From NCBI GenBank assembly GCA_014841835.1, contig JACYUQ010000005.1, forward strand, positions 1-64,000: 64,000 bases of DNA, written 5' to 3'. The number at the start of each line of letters is the position of its first letter. Position 1 is the first letter of the stretch. This stretch comes from Oxalobacteraceae sp. CFBP 13730. GTDB taxonomy: Bacteria; Pseudomonadota; Gammaproteobacteria; Burkholderiales; Burkholderiaceae_D. A program made the translations under genes and the position numbers. Positions 37,596 through 47,123 of this stretch are shown here, one piece after another. The notes beneath the pieces are model-generated. The model had not been told where the DNA came from, did no database searches, and saw nothing but the letters and a program-made list of their open reading frames with translations.

Positions 37596-39263
37596 TTACT
37601 TTTTGAAGACCTGCTTGCCGGCCACCCAGGTTTCGAGCACGCCGGTCTTGTGGATGTCGTATGTCGGCATCTTGAACAGGTCCTGATCGATGATGATGAA
37701 GTCGGCCTGCTTGCCCGTTTCGAGCGAGCCGAGGCTGTCTTCGCGGTGCCCGGCGTAGGCGGCGTCGAGCGTGAAGCAGCGGAACGCCTCTTTCAGCGAC
37801 ATCGCCTGGTTCGGGTACCACCCGGCCACCGGCTGGCCCTGCGCATCCTGGCGCGTGACGGCGGCGTGCAGGCCGAAGAACGGGTTTGGTGCTTCGACCG
37901 GGAAGTCCGAGCCGCAGGCGATGCGCGAGCCCTGGTGCAGGAAGGTGCGCCAGGCATACGCGCCCTTGATGCGCTCGGGGCCGACGCGAGTCTCAGCCAT
38001 GTTTTTATCCGACGTCGCGTGGGTCGGCTGCATCGACGGGATGATGCCGATCGACTTGAAGCGCGGGATGTCGCCCGGCTGCACGACCTGCGCGTGCTCG
38101 ATGCGGTGACGCTGCGCGCTGCTCTTCGTTGCGGACACCTCTTTCTGGTAGATGTCGAGGATCTGCTTGTTGCCGGCGTCGCCGATGGCATGCACATTGA
38201 CCTGGTAACCGCGGCGCATCGCCTTGGTCATCATGGTGTCCATCTGCCCGCTCTTGAAGAACAGCAGGCCGTGCGAATGCGCGTCATCGCTGTACGGCTT
38301 GATCAGCGCCGCGCCGCGGCTGCCCAGCGCGCCATCCGAATACAACTTGACGGCGCGCAGTGCGTACATGCCGTTGCCGTAGTCGTTCAGCGGGCCGCTC
38401 TTGGCCAGCACATCGAAGTCCGCGCCGGCGCCGCCGATCATGCCGTACACGCGCGTCGTCAGCTTGCCCGCATCGGCGTAGGCGCGGTACAGGCGGTCCT
38501 GGGTCACGTCCACGCCGGCGTCGTGCACGCTGGTCAGGCCCACGCGCGCCAGTTCGCCCAATGCGCGATCGAGGATCGTGCGCGATTCGGCCTCGGTCTG
38601 CGGCGGCAGCACCTTGGTCAGCAAGTCCTGCGCGGTATCGACCAGGACACCGGTCGCTTCGCCATTCGCGTCGCGCACGATCTTGCCGCCGACCGGATCC
38701 GGCGTGGCTTTCGTGATGCCGGCCAGCGCCAGCGCGCGGCTGTTGGCCCAGCCGGCGTGGCCGTCCACGCGTTCGAGCCACACCGGCCGGTCGCTGACGA
38801 CGGCGTCGAGTTCGGCCGCGGTGGGGAAGCGCCCCAGCTTCCAGTTTTCCTGGTTCCAGCCGCGCCCGCGCAGCCATGGGTGTCCCGGATTGGCGCCCGC
38901 ATACTCACCGATCGACTTCAGTGCGCCGGCCAGCGACGTGCTGTTGAACAGGTCGAGCTGCGTCAGTTGCTGGCCCAGGCCGAACACGTGGCCGTGGGCG
39001 TCGATCAGGCCGGGCAGCAGCGTGCGGCCTCCCATGTCGATGCGCTTGGCCTGCGGCGCCTTGGCCGCGACATCCGCGCTGGCGCCCACGGCGATGATGC
39101 GACCGGCGTCGTCAAACGCGAGCGCAGTGAACTGCACCAGGTCGCCCTTGGTATTGAGGGTATAGCCGTTGGCGTTGTCGATCAGGGTCGCGGCGTGGGC
39201 CGGCAGGCTGCCGGCAACGGCCAGGACGATCAGGGAACACAGGGGGGTCAAGCGGGCGCGCAT
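37596..39263 (-). CDS. Exported amidohydrolase (amidohydrolase_3 / YtcJ-like)
   Basis: A 555-residue protein with a signal peptide (AGSLPAHAA). LLPGLIDAHGHVFGLG gives the HxH metal pair, RVDGHAGWANSRALALAGI and VHAIGDAGN are typical of the YtcJ-like subfamily, and PFFGLHAAVTR and GSDFPVEAPNPFFG carry the late ligands. It would hydrolyse an amide or related bond in the periplasm; the substrate is unknown. The ATG at 39263 is the one with a signal sequence. It follows ada by 97 bases and precedes hutU by 126 bases on the same strand, so read-through into hut is possible. Confidence 0.88.
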   Translation of the reverse strand: MRARLTPLCSLIVLAVAGSLPAHAATLIDNANGYTLNTKGDLVQFTALAFDDAGRIIAVGASADVAAKAPQAKRIDMGGRTLLPGLIDAHGHVFGLGQQLTQLDLFNSTSLAGALKSIGEYAGANPGHPWLRGRGWNQENWKLGRFPTAAELDAVVSDRPVWLERVDGHAGWANSRALALAGITKATPDPVGGKIVRDANGEATGVLVDTAQDLLTKVLPPQTEAESRTILDRALGELARVGLTSVHDAGVDVTQDRLYRAYADAGKLTTRVYGMIGGAGADFDVLAKSGPLNDYGNGMYALRAVKLYSDGALGSRGAALIKPYSDDAHSHGLLFFKSGQMDTMMTKAMRRGYQVNVHAIGDAGNKQILDIYQKEVSATKSSAQRHRIEHAQVVQPGDIPRFKSIGIIPSMQPTHATSDKNMAETRVGPERIKGAYAWRTFLHQGSRIACGSDFPVEAPNPFFGLHAAVTRQDAQGQPVAGWYPNQAMSLKEAFRCFTLDAAYAGHREDSLGSLETGKQADFIIIDQDLFKMPTYDIHKTGVLETWVAGKQVFKK

Positions 39264-39360
39264 GCGTGGTTTTCTCCGTCGGTTGGGATCCCGCGCCTCG
39301 TGGGCGCAGCTCGGCAGAGTGTATCGAAATTTGCATGCCCGGCATAGCACCGGCGTCCGT

Positions 39361-40464
39361 TCAATCCGGGCTGGATGCAACCTGCGCTTGCTCCCGTTCG
39401 AGCAGCGTGCGCTTGCGCTCGATCCCCCAGCGATATCCGGACAGCGCGCCGCCCGTGCGCACCACGCGGTGGCAGGGAATCGCCACCGCAATCGGATTGG
39501 CGGCGCAGGCCCCGGCCACGGCGCGCGCACCGCCGGCCACGCCGACGATGGCGGCCAGCTCGGCGTAGCTGACCGTGCGGCCGGCCGGAATGCTGCGCAG
39601 CGCCTGCCACACGCGCTGCTGGAAGGCGGTGCCGCGCACGTCCAGTGGCAACTCGAGGCCGATGCGCGGCGCTTCGACCAGCGCGACCACCTGCGCCACG
39701 GTCTGCCCGAACGCCGCGTCGGCGCCTTCCAGCGCGGCCTGCGGAAAGCGCGCCTGCAGATCGTCCAGCAGCGGCGCCGGCGCATCGCCGATCAGGATTG
39801 CGCAGATCCCGCGCCCGGTCGCCGCGACCAGGATTGCGCCCAGCGAGCACTGTCCGATGGCGAAGCGGATCGTCTCGCCGCGCCCGCCGGCCCGGTAATG
39901 CGCCGGCGCCATGCCCAGTACCGCCTGCGCGCCCGCATAGAAGCGCGTGCTGGAGCCGTAGCCGGCCTCGAACAACGCATCGAGCACCGGCGCGCCCTGC
40001 GCCAGCCCGCGCCGTACGCGCTCGCCGCGCCGCGCGGCCGCATAGGCTTTCGGCGTGATCCCCGTCTGCGCCTTGAACACACGGTGAAAGTGAAAGCGGC
40101 TCATGCCGGCGGCCTGCGCCAGGCTGTCGAGGTCCGGCGCTTCGTCGGCGGCATCGATCAGGCGGCAGACCCGTGCAACGGCGTAGCGCTGACGCTCGGC
40201 AAGCGGCGGCAAGTGCGGCGCGCAGCGCAGGCAGGGCCGAAAGCCGGCCGCTTCGGCGGCATTTGGGTCCGCATGAAAGGCCACGTTGGCGCGCCGCGCC
40301 GCGCGCGATGGACACGATGGCCGGCAATACACGCCGGTGGTGCGCACCGAATACACGAAATGGCCGTCCAAGGCGGGGTCGCGCTGCTGTACTGCGGCCC
40401 AGCGCAGATCGGCGCTGTCGGCGCTGGCATCGGCATCGGCATCGGTGGGAAGGGTCATGTTCAT
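39361..40464 (-). CDS. ada: Ada: methyl-phosphotriester sensor, AraC-type regulator and O6-methylguanine methyltransferase
   Basis: A 367-residue protein with all three Ada parts. The N-terminal Zn domain has GVYCRPSC (C47, C51) and RPCLRC; the AraC HTH lies at about 90-190 (AAGMSRFHFHRVFKAQTGITPKAY); the C-terminal methyltransferase has NPIAVAIPCHRVV with the acceptor Cys near residue 331. It repairs alkylated DNA and activates its own response genes. It is divergent from hutC across a 124-base gap. An ATG 6 bases downstream is an alternative start. Confidence 0.95.
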   Translation of the reverse strand: MNMTLPTDADADASADSADLRWAAVQQRDPALDGHFVYSVRTTGVYCRPSCPSRAARRANVAFHADPNAAEAAGFRPCLRCAPHLPPLAERQRYAVARVCRLIDAADEAPDLDSLAQAAGMSRFHFHRVFKAQTGITPKAYAAARRGERVRRGLAQGAPVLDALFEAGYGSSTRFYAGAQAVLGMAPAHYRAGGRGETIRFAIGQCSLGAILVAATGRGICAILIGDAPAPLLDDLQARFPQAALEGADAAFGQTVAQVVALVEAPRIGLELPLDVRGTAFQQRVWQALRSIPAGRTVSYAELAAIVGVAGGARAVAGACAANPIAVAIPCHRVVRTGGALSGYRWGIERKRTLLEREQAQVASSPD

Positions 40465-40588
40465 CTCCAGGGGTCAGGCGGCAAGCCTATCGTAGCCCCA
40501 TGCCTGGTGCTATGCACGCCGGGTCTTGCTTTCGAATCGAATGCTAAAATCGCAGCTGGTCAGACAGGCCGTCACTTCGGAGAACCGC

Positions 40589-41329
40589 TTGGACCCAAGG
40601 ACCACACACGATCCCCTGCAAGACAGCCCCCCGGACAAAGCACCCATTTTCCGGCAAATCAAGGATTACCTGGTTGGCGAAATCGCGGCCGGGCGCTGGA
40701 AGGAAGGCGACCTGGTGCCGTCCGAACAGGCGCTGGTACGCCTGTTCGGCGTCTCGCGCATGACGGTCAACCGCGCCGTGCGCGAGCTCACCGCCGAGCA
40801 GGTCCTGGTACGGCGCCAGGGCTCGGGCACGTATGTCGCGCCGCAGAAGTACCAGGCCACGCTGGTCGAGATCCGCAATATCGCCGACGAGATCCGCGAA
40901 CGCGGCAGGCAGCACACCAGCCGCGTGCTGGTGCTGGCAGCCGGCGTGGCGGACGATGGACTGGCGGCCGAATTCGCGCTCGAAGCGGGCAGCATGCTGT
41001 ACCACTCGCTGATCGTCCACTTCGAGAACGACGTGCCGATCCAGTTCGAAGACCGCTGGGTGAATCCGGCCTGCGCCCCGGCTTACCTGGAGCAGGATTT
41101 TTCCAGCATCACGCCCAATGAACACCTGATGGTGAGTGCGCCGCTGCAAGGCGCGACCTACGCCATCGAGGCCCTGCCGGCATCGGGCGAGACAGCGCAG
41201 CGCCTGGGCATCGCGCCCGGCGCGCCGTGCCTGGTACTGCACCGGCGCACGACGTCGGCAGGCCGGATTGCCTCGGTGGCCACGTTATGGCATCCGGGCC
41301 ATCTGGCACGCTTCACGGGCAGCGTCTGA
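40589..41329 (+). CDS. hutC: Histidine utilization repressor HutC (GntR family)
   Basis: A 246-residue GntR/HutC protein: HTH at about 20-85 (APIFRQIKDYLVGEIAAGRW, SEQALVRLFGVSRMTVNRAVREL) and a UTRA effector domain. HutC represses hut genes until urocanate binds. I take the TTG at 40589 as start because GGAG lies six bases before it; the frame is open to a TTG at 40526 and an ATG at 40541, which lack such a site. It is separated from the hut operon by ada and an amidohydrolase and points the other way. Confidence 0.9.
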   Translation: MDPRTTHDPLQDSPPDKAPIFRQIKDYLVGEIAAGRWKEGDLVPSEQALVRLFGVSRMTVNRAVRELTAEQVLVRRQGSGTYVAPQKYQATLVEIRNIADEIRERGRQHTSRVLVLAAGVADDGLAAEFALEAGSMLYHSLIVHFENDVPIQFEDRWVNPACAPAYLEQDFSSITPNEHLMVSAPLQGATYAIEALPASGETAQRLGIAPGAPCLVLHRRTTSAGRIASVATLWHPGHLARFTGSV

Positions 41330-41357
41330 AAATAATCATGCAAACAGACAACAAACC

Positions 41358-41819
41358 ATGTCAAACTCGGACCATATGGCGAACCCGCCATCCTCTTCTC
41401 TGCCGGGTATGACCATGCCATCGCACGCCACCGACGCACCGTCCCCCGACGCGCCCCTGCACGTCCTGGTGCTGGACGACGATCCGCTGCTGCTGGAAGT
41501 GATGCACGAAATGCTGACCGCATGCGGACCGCACACGGTTGTGCTCGAAAGCGACGCGCGCCGTGCGCTGCAGCACTTCGATCACGCCATGCCCGATGTC
41601 CTGATCTGCGACCTGATGCTGCCGGAAATGGATGGCATCGAATTTCTGCAAGCCGCCGCAGCGCAAGGGTATCAAGGCAAGGTGATCCTGATCTCGGCAC
41701 TGGAAGATGGTGTGCGCGAAGCGGCTGGCGAACTGGCGCGCGCGCTGGGGCTGCAAGTGGTCGGGTCGTTTCGCAAGCCGCTCGGACAAAACCAGTTGCG
41801 TGCGGCATTGGCCTGTTGA
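41358..41819 (+). CDS. Single-domain response regulator (CheY-like receiver)
   Basis: A 153-residue protein: a Pro/Ser-rich lead of about 35 residues and one receiver domain. VLVLDDDPLLLEVM gives the acidic pocket, DVLICDLMLPEMDGIEFL the phospho-acceptor Asp, ILISAL the Thr/Ser switch and FRKPLG the Lys. No output domain follows. It begins 28 bases after hutC, perhaps on the same message. A cognate kinase is not adjacent. Confidence 0.88.
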   Translation: MSNSDHMANPPSSSLPGMTMPSHATDAPSPDAPLHVLVLDDDPLLLEVMHEMLTACGPHTVVLESDARRALQHFDHAMPDVLICDLMLPEMDGIEFLQAAAAQGYQGKVILISALEDGVREAAGELARALGLQVVGSFRKPLGQNQLRAALAC

Positions 41820-42052
41820 AATTTAGTACAAGCGGCTAAACACTTTTCAAAAAAATGCGGTATTATTCGCCTCATTCCCCGCCTGACACCCTCTAGCCGT
41901 TCTTCCAATATTGAATTTTGCACACAGTGCCTCCACCATTGTGTAGTAACAATATTAAGCAGCACAGGAAGATACCCCCTAGCCGGTAGAGACGTTCCCC
42001 ATGTCCTGTCTCAAGGCGTTAATCACAGTTATTACCTCTTATTGAGGAAACC

Positions 42053-42379
42053 ATGAGCGAAAACATCAAACACATCAGCGACGCATCCTTTGAATCCGAC
42101 GTGCTCAAGTCCGAGCTGCCGGTGCTGGTCGATTTCTGGGCCGAGTGGTGCGGTCCTTGCAAGATGATTGCCCCGATCCTCGAAGAAGTCGCCAAGGAAT
42201 ACGGCGGCAAGATCACGATCGCCAAGATGGACGTCGATGCCAACCAGGCTGTTCCAGCCCAGTTCAGCATCCGCGGCATCCCGACCCTGATCCTGTTCAA
42301 GAACGGCCAGGTCGCTGCGCAAAAAGTCGGCGCACTGGCAAAAGGTCAATTGACCGCGTTCATCGACAGCAACATCTGA
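42053..42379 (+). CDS. trxA: Thioredoxin 1
   Basis: A 108-residue thioredoxin with the WCGPC active site (C33, C36), a DFWAEWCGPC strand-helix start, and the cis-Pro loop GIPTLILFKNG. It reduces protein disulphides in the cytoplasm. The trxA-rho-rpmE2 order is the usual one in betaproteobacteria. The 233 bases before it are AT-rich and lack other genes; an AGGA site precedes the ATG. Confidence 0.97.
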   Translation: MSENIKHISDASFESDVLKSELPVLVDFWAEWCGPCKMIAPILEEVAKEYGGKITIAKMDVDANQAVPAQFSIRGIPTLILFKNGQVAAQKVGALAKGQLTAFIDSNI

Positions 42380-42527
42380 TTCAGCTGATACAATAAGCGG
42401 CGACGACGCGCCCGCGTCATCGCCTCCCGGCCGGGAGGGCCCACGGCTCATTGCCACCTTCCCGCCTTGATTAACCCACGCAGTTCCCTCCCCTACCTTT
42501 TTTACCCGTCACGGGTTACCCACACAC

Positions 42528-43790
42528 ATGCATTTATCTGAACTGAAGGCGATGCACGTTTCCGCGCTGCTGGAAATGGCAATCGGCCTCGATATCGACA
42601 ACGCAGCCCGCCTGCGCAAACAGGAATTGATGTTTGCAATCCTGAAGAAGCGCGCAAAAGGCGGTGAGCAGATCTTCGGCGACGGCGCTCTCGAAGTGCT
42701 GCCGGACGGTTTCGGTTTCCTGCGCTCGCCAGACGCGAGTTATATGGCCTCGACCGACGACATTTATATCTCGCCGTCGCAGATCCGTCGTTTCAACTTG
42801 CATACGGGTGACTCGATCGAAGGCGAAGTACGCACGCCAAAAGACGGCGAACGTTATTTCGCGCTGGTCAAGGTCGACAAGGTTAATGGCGAATCGCCAG
42901 AGGCTTCGAAGCACCGCATCCTGTTCGAGAACCTGACGCCGCTGCACCCGAACGAGCCGCTGCGCCTCGAGCGCGACATGAACGGCGCCGAAAACATCAC
43001 CGGCCGCATCGTCGACCTGATTTCGCCGATCGGCAAGGGCCAGCGCGGCCTGCTGGTGGCGTCGCCAAAGTCCGGCAAATCGGTCATGCTGCAGCACATC
43101 GCGCATGCCATCACGGCCAATCACCCCGACGTCACGCTGATCGTTCTGCTGATCGACGAACGTCCGGAAGAAGTGACCGAGATGCAGCGTTCGGTGCGCG
43201 GCGAAGTCGTTGCCTCGACCTTCGACGAACCAGCGACCCGCCACGTGCAGGTTGCCGAGATGGTGCTGGAAAAAGCCAAGCGCCTGGTCGAAATGAAAAA
43301 GGACGTCGTGATCCTGCTGGACTCGATCACCCGCCTGGCGCGCGCCTACAACACCGTGATCCCTGCCTCGGGCAAGGTCCTGACCGGTGGTGTCGACGCC
43401 AATGCGCTGCAGCGTCCGAAGCGTTTCTTCGGTGCGGCCCGTAACATCGAAGAAGGCGGCTCGCTGACCATCATCGCGACCGCGCTGATCGAAACCGGTT
43501 CACGCATGGATGACGTGATCTTTGAAGAATTCAAGGGTACCGGCAATATGGAAGTGCACCTCGAGCGCCGTCTGGCCGAAAAGCGCGTCTACCCGTCGAT
43601 CAACCTGAACAAATCGGGCACCCGTCGCGAAGAACTGCTGATCAAGCCGGACCAGCTGCAAAAGATCTGGATCCTGCGCAAGCTGCTGTACTCGATGGAC
43701 GAAATCGAGGCGATGGAGTTCATCCTCGACAAGATGCGCGCAACGAAGAACAACGTGGAGTTCTTCGACATGATGCGCCGCGGCGGCTAA
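42528..43790 (+). CDS. rho: Transcription termination factor Rho
   Basis: A 420-residue Rho of standard length: MHLSELKAMHVSALLEMA (Rho_N), a cold-shock-like RNA-binding domain, Walker A SPKSGKSVML, Walker B VVILLDSITRLARAYN, and the C-terminal RRGG tail. It is a hexameric RNA helicase that ends transcripts. The 148-base leader contains a CTCCCGG/CCGGGAG hairpin (42422-42437), which may take part in autogenous attenuation known for rho genes. Confidence 0.98.
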   Translation: MHLSELKAMHVSALLEMAIGLDIDNAARLRKQELMFAILKKRAKGGEQIFGDGALEVLPDGFGFLRSPDASYMASTDDIYISPSQIRRFNLHTGDSIEGEVRTPKDGERYFALVKVDKVNGESPEASKHRILFENLTPLHPNEPLRLERDMNGAENITGRIVDLISPIGKGQRGLLVASPKSGKSVMLQHIAHAITANHPDVTLIVLLIDERPEEVTEMQRSVRGEVVASTFDEPATRHVQVAEMVLEKAKRLVEMKKDVVILLDSITRLARAYNTVIPASGKVLTGGVDANALQRPKRFFGAARNIEEGGSLTIIATALIETGSRMDDVIFEEFKGTGNMEVHLERRLAEKRVYPSINLNKSGTRREELLIKPDQLQKIWILRKLLYSMDEIEAMEFILDKMRATKNNVEFFDMMRRGG

Positions 43791-43815
43791 GCCACCGCAA
43801 CGCATCCCGCGCAAG

Positions 43816-43839
43816 GGCAGCCTTCGGGCTGCCTTTTTT
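43816..43839 (+). terminator. Rho-independent terminator after rho
   Basis: GGCAGCC-TTCG-GGCTGCC followed by six T; a 7-bp stem with a stable UUCG tetraloop, 26 bases after the rho stop. Confidence 0.92.
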
Positions 43840-43978
43840 GTTGGGCATTGCCGGAAGGTGAAAACCAATTTATAATCGCCGGTTCTGCCCAACCCTGGCA
43901 AGTGATCGGCAATCGGGTCAAGAAGCGAGACGACCGACGAAGTGCTGTTTGGCTACCAACTCAATAGAAAGCAAGACC

Positions 43979-44248
43979 ATGAAAAACGAAATTCACCCAG
44001 AATACCGCGACGTCGTGTTCCATGACGTGTCGTGCGACTTCAAGTTCATCACGCGCTCGACCATCAACACCCGCGACAAGATCGAACACGAAGGCAAAGA
44101 ATACCCACTGGTCAAGATCGAGGTGTCGGCTGAATCGCACCCGTTCTTCACCGGCAAGCACAAGATCGTCGACACCGCCGGTCGCGTCGAGAAGTTCCGC
44201 CAGAAATTCGGCGCAGTTGGTTCGAAGACCTCGGTCGCCAACGGCTAA
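43979..44248 (+). CDS. rpmE2: Ribosomal protein L31 type B
   Basis: An 89-residue L31 of the zinc-free type B: HPEYRDVVFHDVSCDFKF, RSTINTRDKI and SHPFFTGKHKIVDTAGRVEKF. The four Cys of the zinc form are absent (one Cys remains). Start is the ATG at 43979 (MKNEIHPEY); a TTG 30 bases upstream is unlikely. Its own terminator follows. Confidence 0.95.
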   Translation: MKNEIHPEYRDVVFHDVSCDFKFITRSTINTRDKIEHEGKEYPLVKIEVSAESHPFFTGKHKIVDTAGRVEKFRQKFGAVGSKTSVANG

Positions 44249-44317
44249 TTGCCGATGTAATACCGTCAAAGCCTTCACCGGCTTTGGCCAGACAGCCGGC
44301 GTTGCCGGCTTCAAAAA

Positions 44318-44346
44318 AGAAGCCGCTGACCCGGCTTCTTTTTTTT
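44318..44346 (+). terminator. Rho-independent terminator after rpmE2
   Basis: AGAAGCCG-CTGACC-CGGCTTCT and a run of eight T. It lies about 70 bases after rpmE2 and 43 bases before the next gene. Confidence 0.9.
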
Positions 44347-44388
44347 CGCGGCTATACTACGCGCTCATTTCCGCCATCAGACTTATCG

Positions 44389-46107
44389 ATGAAACCAGTC
44401 CGTCTTCCTGCCGCCGCCACTCTTGCACTGCCTCGCTGGGCCCTGCTTGCGCTGGGCCTGTTCTACATCCTGCCAGGCCTGATTGGCCGCGACCTGTGGA
44501 AGGAAGACGCCGCCAGCTTCGGCATCATGTGGACGATGGCGCATGGCACGCTGGCCGACTGGTTGTATCCGAACATCGCAGGTCTGGCCAGCGTCGACGA
44601 AGGCCCGCTTGCATTCTGGCTCGGCGCCGTGTGCATCAAGCTGTTCGGCTGGCTGCTGGGCGACGTGCTGGCCGCCCGCGTCTCGACCGTCGGCATCTTC
44701 GTGCTGGGCACGATGTCGCTCTGGTACACCGCCTTCCATCTGGGGCGGCGCGCCGAAGCGCAACCGCTGCGCCTGGCCTTCGGCGGCCAGCCCGAGCCGG
44801 ACGACTACGGCCGCACGCTGGGTGATACTGCTGTCCTGATCTACCTCGGCAGCCTGGGCCTGCTGCTGCAAAGCCACCTGACGCTCGCAGCGACCCTCCA
44901 GGGCGCGCTGCTCGCCTTCTTCCTGTACCGCGCCGTGCGCTACGTCGAGCTGGCCAGCACGCGCAATGCGGTGCTGGTAGGCCTTGCCCTTGGCGCACTG
45001 GCGCTCACGCAAGGCTTCCTGCCGCCGCTGGTGCTGATCGTGGCGCTGTTCGCCTGCACACGCTACCTCGAGCTGCCCACGCCGCGCGCACTGCGCGACC
45101 TGGCTGTTGCTGCCGGTGTCGGCTTCGGCCTCACGCTGATCTGGATCGCGCCGGCCACGGTAGTGCAGCCTTATGGCCTGTCGCCGGTCGCCGACTGGCT
45201 CGACTGGAACGCGCGCCAGATCGGACCGCCCGGCTGGCCGGCGCTGAAAGCCTTCTTCCGCATCGGCATCTGGTTCTTCTGGCCGGCCTGGCCGTTCGCC
45301 CTGTGGGCGATCTGGGCCTGGCGCCGCCAGCAGATGCTGCACATCGTGCTACCCGTATTCTTCTTCCTGGCGCTGGTGCTGCAAATGCTGGCCGACCCGG
45401 CGCCCGAAAACAGCGACTTCCTGAAAATGCTGCCACCGCTGGCATTGATGGCCGCCTTCGGACTGCCGACAATGAAGCGCGGCGCAATCAATGCCATCGA
45501 CTGGTTCTCGGTGATGGTGCTGACGATGCTGAGCGCGATCATCTGGCTGTTCTGGGTCGCCAAGCTGACCGGCTGGCCTGCGCAACTGGCCAAGAATGCG
45601 CTCAAGCTGGTGCCTGGCTTCACGCCGGAAATCGGCGTGGTCACCTTTATCGTGGCGGCCGGTGCCAGCGTCGGCTGGATCATGCTGGTGCACTGGCGCC
45701 TGTCGCGCCAGCCGGCGGTGCTGTGGCGCGCCGTGGTGCTGTCCTCGGGTGGCCTGATCCTGCTGTGGGTGCTGTTGATGACGCTGTTCCTGCCCGACCT
45801 CAACTACGGCAAGAGCTACGCCGGCGTGGCCCAGCAGATCGCCGCACGCCTGCCCGCTGACGCGAACTGCATTGCCACCAACGTCGGCCCGGCCCAGCGC
45901 GCGTCGCTGGCCTTCTACGGCCGCCTGCCGTTCGTCACGCTGGCCGGCGGCAAGTGCGACTACGTACTGCTGCAGGACAGCCTGCGCAACCGCATGGATG
46001 CGACCCTGCTGCGCAAATGGGACGTGCGCGACGCAACGCCGCTGTGGGAAGGCCGGCGTGCGTCGGACCGGGACGAACGCTTCCGGCTATTCCGTCAAAA
46101 ACGCTGA
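44389..46107 (+). CDS. ArnT-like GT-C glycosyltransferase
   Basis: A 572-residue polytopic membrane protein (about 11-12 helices) of the ArnT/PMT GT-C type. An N-terminal helix is followed by RDLWKEDAASFGIMW, whose acidic residues match the GT-C catalytic loop, and PNIAGLASVDEGPLAFWLGAV, a further conserved loop. The C-terminal 130 residues form a soluble periplasmic domain. Members move a sugar from a polyprenyl-phosphate donor to lipid A or another acceptor. The acceptor is not known here. The ATG at 44389 is chosen because the upstream frame lies in the previous terminator. A strong terminator follows. Confidence 0.85.
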   Translation: MKPVRLPAAATLALPRWALLALGLFYILPGLIGRDLWKEDAASFGIMWTMAHGTLADWLYPNIAGLASVDEGPLAFWLGAVCIKLFGWLLGDVLAARVSTVGIFVLGTMSLWYTAFHLGRRAEAQPLRLAFGGQPEPDDYGRTLGDTAVLIYLGSLGLLLQSHLTLAATLQGALLAFFLYRAVRYVELASTRNAVLVGLALGALALTQGFLPPLVLIVALFACTRYLELPTPRALRDLAVAAGVGFGLTLIWIAPATVVQPYGLSPVADWLDWNARQIGPPGWPALKAFFRIGIWFFWPAWPFALWAIWAWRRQQMLHIVLPVFFFLALVLQMLADPAPENSDFLKMLPPLALMAAFGLPTMKRGAINAIDWFSVMVLTMLSAIIWLFWVAKLTGWPAQLAKNALKLVPGFTPEIGVVTFIVAAGASVGWIMLVHWRLSRQPAVLWRAVVLSSGGLILLWVLLMTLFLPDLNYGKSYAGVAQQIAARLPADANCIATNVGPAQRASLAFYGRLPFVTLAGGKCDYVLLQDSLRNRMDATLLRKWDVRDATPLWEGRRASDRDERFRLFRQKR

Positions 46108-46118
46108 GCGCTTTTCCG

Positions 46119-46152
46119 ACAAGCCGCACTTTTGTGCGGCTTGTTCGTTTTT
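46119..46152 (+). terminator. Rho-independent terminator after the glycosyltransferase gene
   Basis: A perfect 11-bp stem ACAAGCCGCAC-TTTT-GTGCGGCTTGT followed by TCGTTTTT. Confidence 0.92.
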
Positions 46153-46374
46153 GGCCGATGGATCGGCTGAAATCCACCTGTGCGCGGCAAGTGTTGTCTT
46201 TATGAGAAGCTGGCTTCAACGAATGCGTGTTTGCGCGCAGTCAAACGCCAGCCACTGAGCGCTGGTCACAATGATCAAGTCAATGACGATTCAAATAATA
46301 GTTGGCTGGATATTGCACCAATATTCTTGATCGGCGTGAATACGGACGAATGCCGGCAGCCCGGGGAGAGCACC

Positions 46375-46842
46375 ATGAACAGCGTGACATTTTCTGAAAT
46401 CGAGCGCGTCAGCAAACGCCCTGGCTTCCTGCAGCGCATCGACACCTGGCGCCAGTCCCTGCCATGGGCACTCACACTGCTGGCCGGCCTGCCGCTGCTG
46501 GTCATGGCCCTGCACCTGATTGATCCCGGCACCCCGATGCCTTTCCTCGTCGTGCCAGCCGTGGTGGGCGGCCTGCTCCCCATCTGCATGCTTGGCCCGT
46601 GTCGCTTCGAAATGCGCAGCCGCGTCGATGCCCGCCAGATGATCGACAGGCTCGACGAAGCACTCGGAGCGCTTGGCTATCGTCGCGCCGCCGCCGACAG
46701 CACCAGCATCCGCTACTTCCGCCCCCGCGCCTGGCTGCGCGGACAGGAAGGTGCGATCGATGTCGCGGTGCGCGAGCACGTGCTGGAAATCGTCGGGCCG
46801 ATGGGGAGCTTGCGGTTGTTGCAGCATCGGATGACGTGTTAG
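46375..46842 (+). CDS. Small membrane protein of unknown function
   Basis: A 155-residue protein with two close hydrophobic segments (about 31-49 and 56-74), a cytoplasmic N-terminus and a soluble C-terminal half. GGGGAGAG lies just before the ATG at 46375; a longer frame to 46180 has no such site. I recognise no family. It stands alone between a terminator and tRNA-Leu. Confidence 0.65.
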   Translation: MNSVTFSEIERVSKRPGFLQRIDTWRQSLPWALTLLAGLPLLVMALHLIDPGTPMPFLVVPAVVGGLLPICMLGPCRFEMRSRVDARQMIDRLDEALGALGYRRAAADSTSIRYFRPRAWLRGQEGAIDVAVREHVLEIVGPMGSLRLLQHRMTC

Positions 46843-46963
46843 GTGGGGTGCGCTATGCAATCAGGGCATACGCTCAGCCGTATCTCTCGGGAACTCACAG
46901 GACAAGTTTCGCCACACTGGCCAGCTGAGCAATCAATGTGCTAAGATACCCGCCTGCGATTGG

Positions 46964-47048
46964 GCCTCTGTGGCGGAATTGGTAGACGCACTTGACTCAA
47001 AATCAAGCGCCGTAAGGCGTGCCGGTTCGATTCCGGCCGGAGGCACCA
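46964..47048 (+). tRNA. tRNA-Leu (anticodon CAA)
   Basis: 85 bases including an encoded CCA. The acceptor arm pairs GCCTCTG with CGGAGGC, the anticodon stem CTTGA/TCAAG encloses loop CTCAAAA (anticodon CAA, reading UUG), the variable arm is long as in leucine tRNAs, and the T-loop is GTTCGATTC. A terminator block follows. Confidence 0.97.
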
Positions 47049-47062
47049 CCTACTCGCATCAC

Positions 47063-47123
47063 GCATTCGTATTACGCTAAAAACCCGCAATCTTCCCAGG
47101 AAGCGCGGGTTTTTTGCTATCTG
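47063..47123 (+). terminator. Terminator block after tRNA-Leu, copy 1 of a duplicated ~60-bp element
   Basis: AAACCCGC (47081-47088) and GCGGGTTTTTT (from 47104) form the terminator stem and U-run. The block GCATTCGTA..CTATCTG is repeated, with a few changes, at 52432-52492. Downstream to 47345 I see no further gene. Confidence 0.8.

Noticed and set aside
41821..42052. A riboswitch in the AT-rich leader of trxA
   Set aside because: Only short repeats such as CAATATTG are visible; no known aptamer pattern could be traced.
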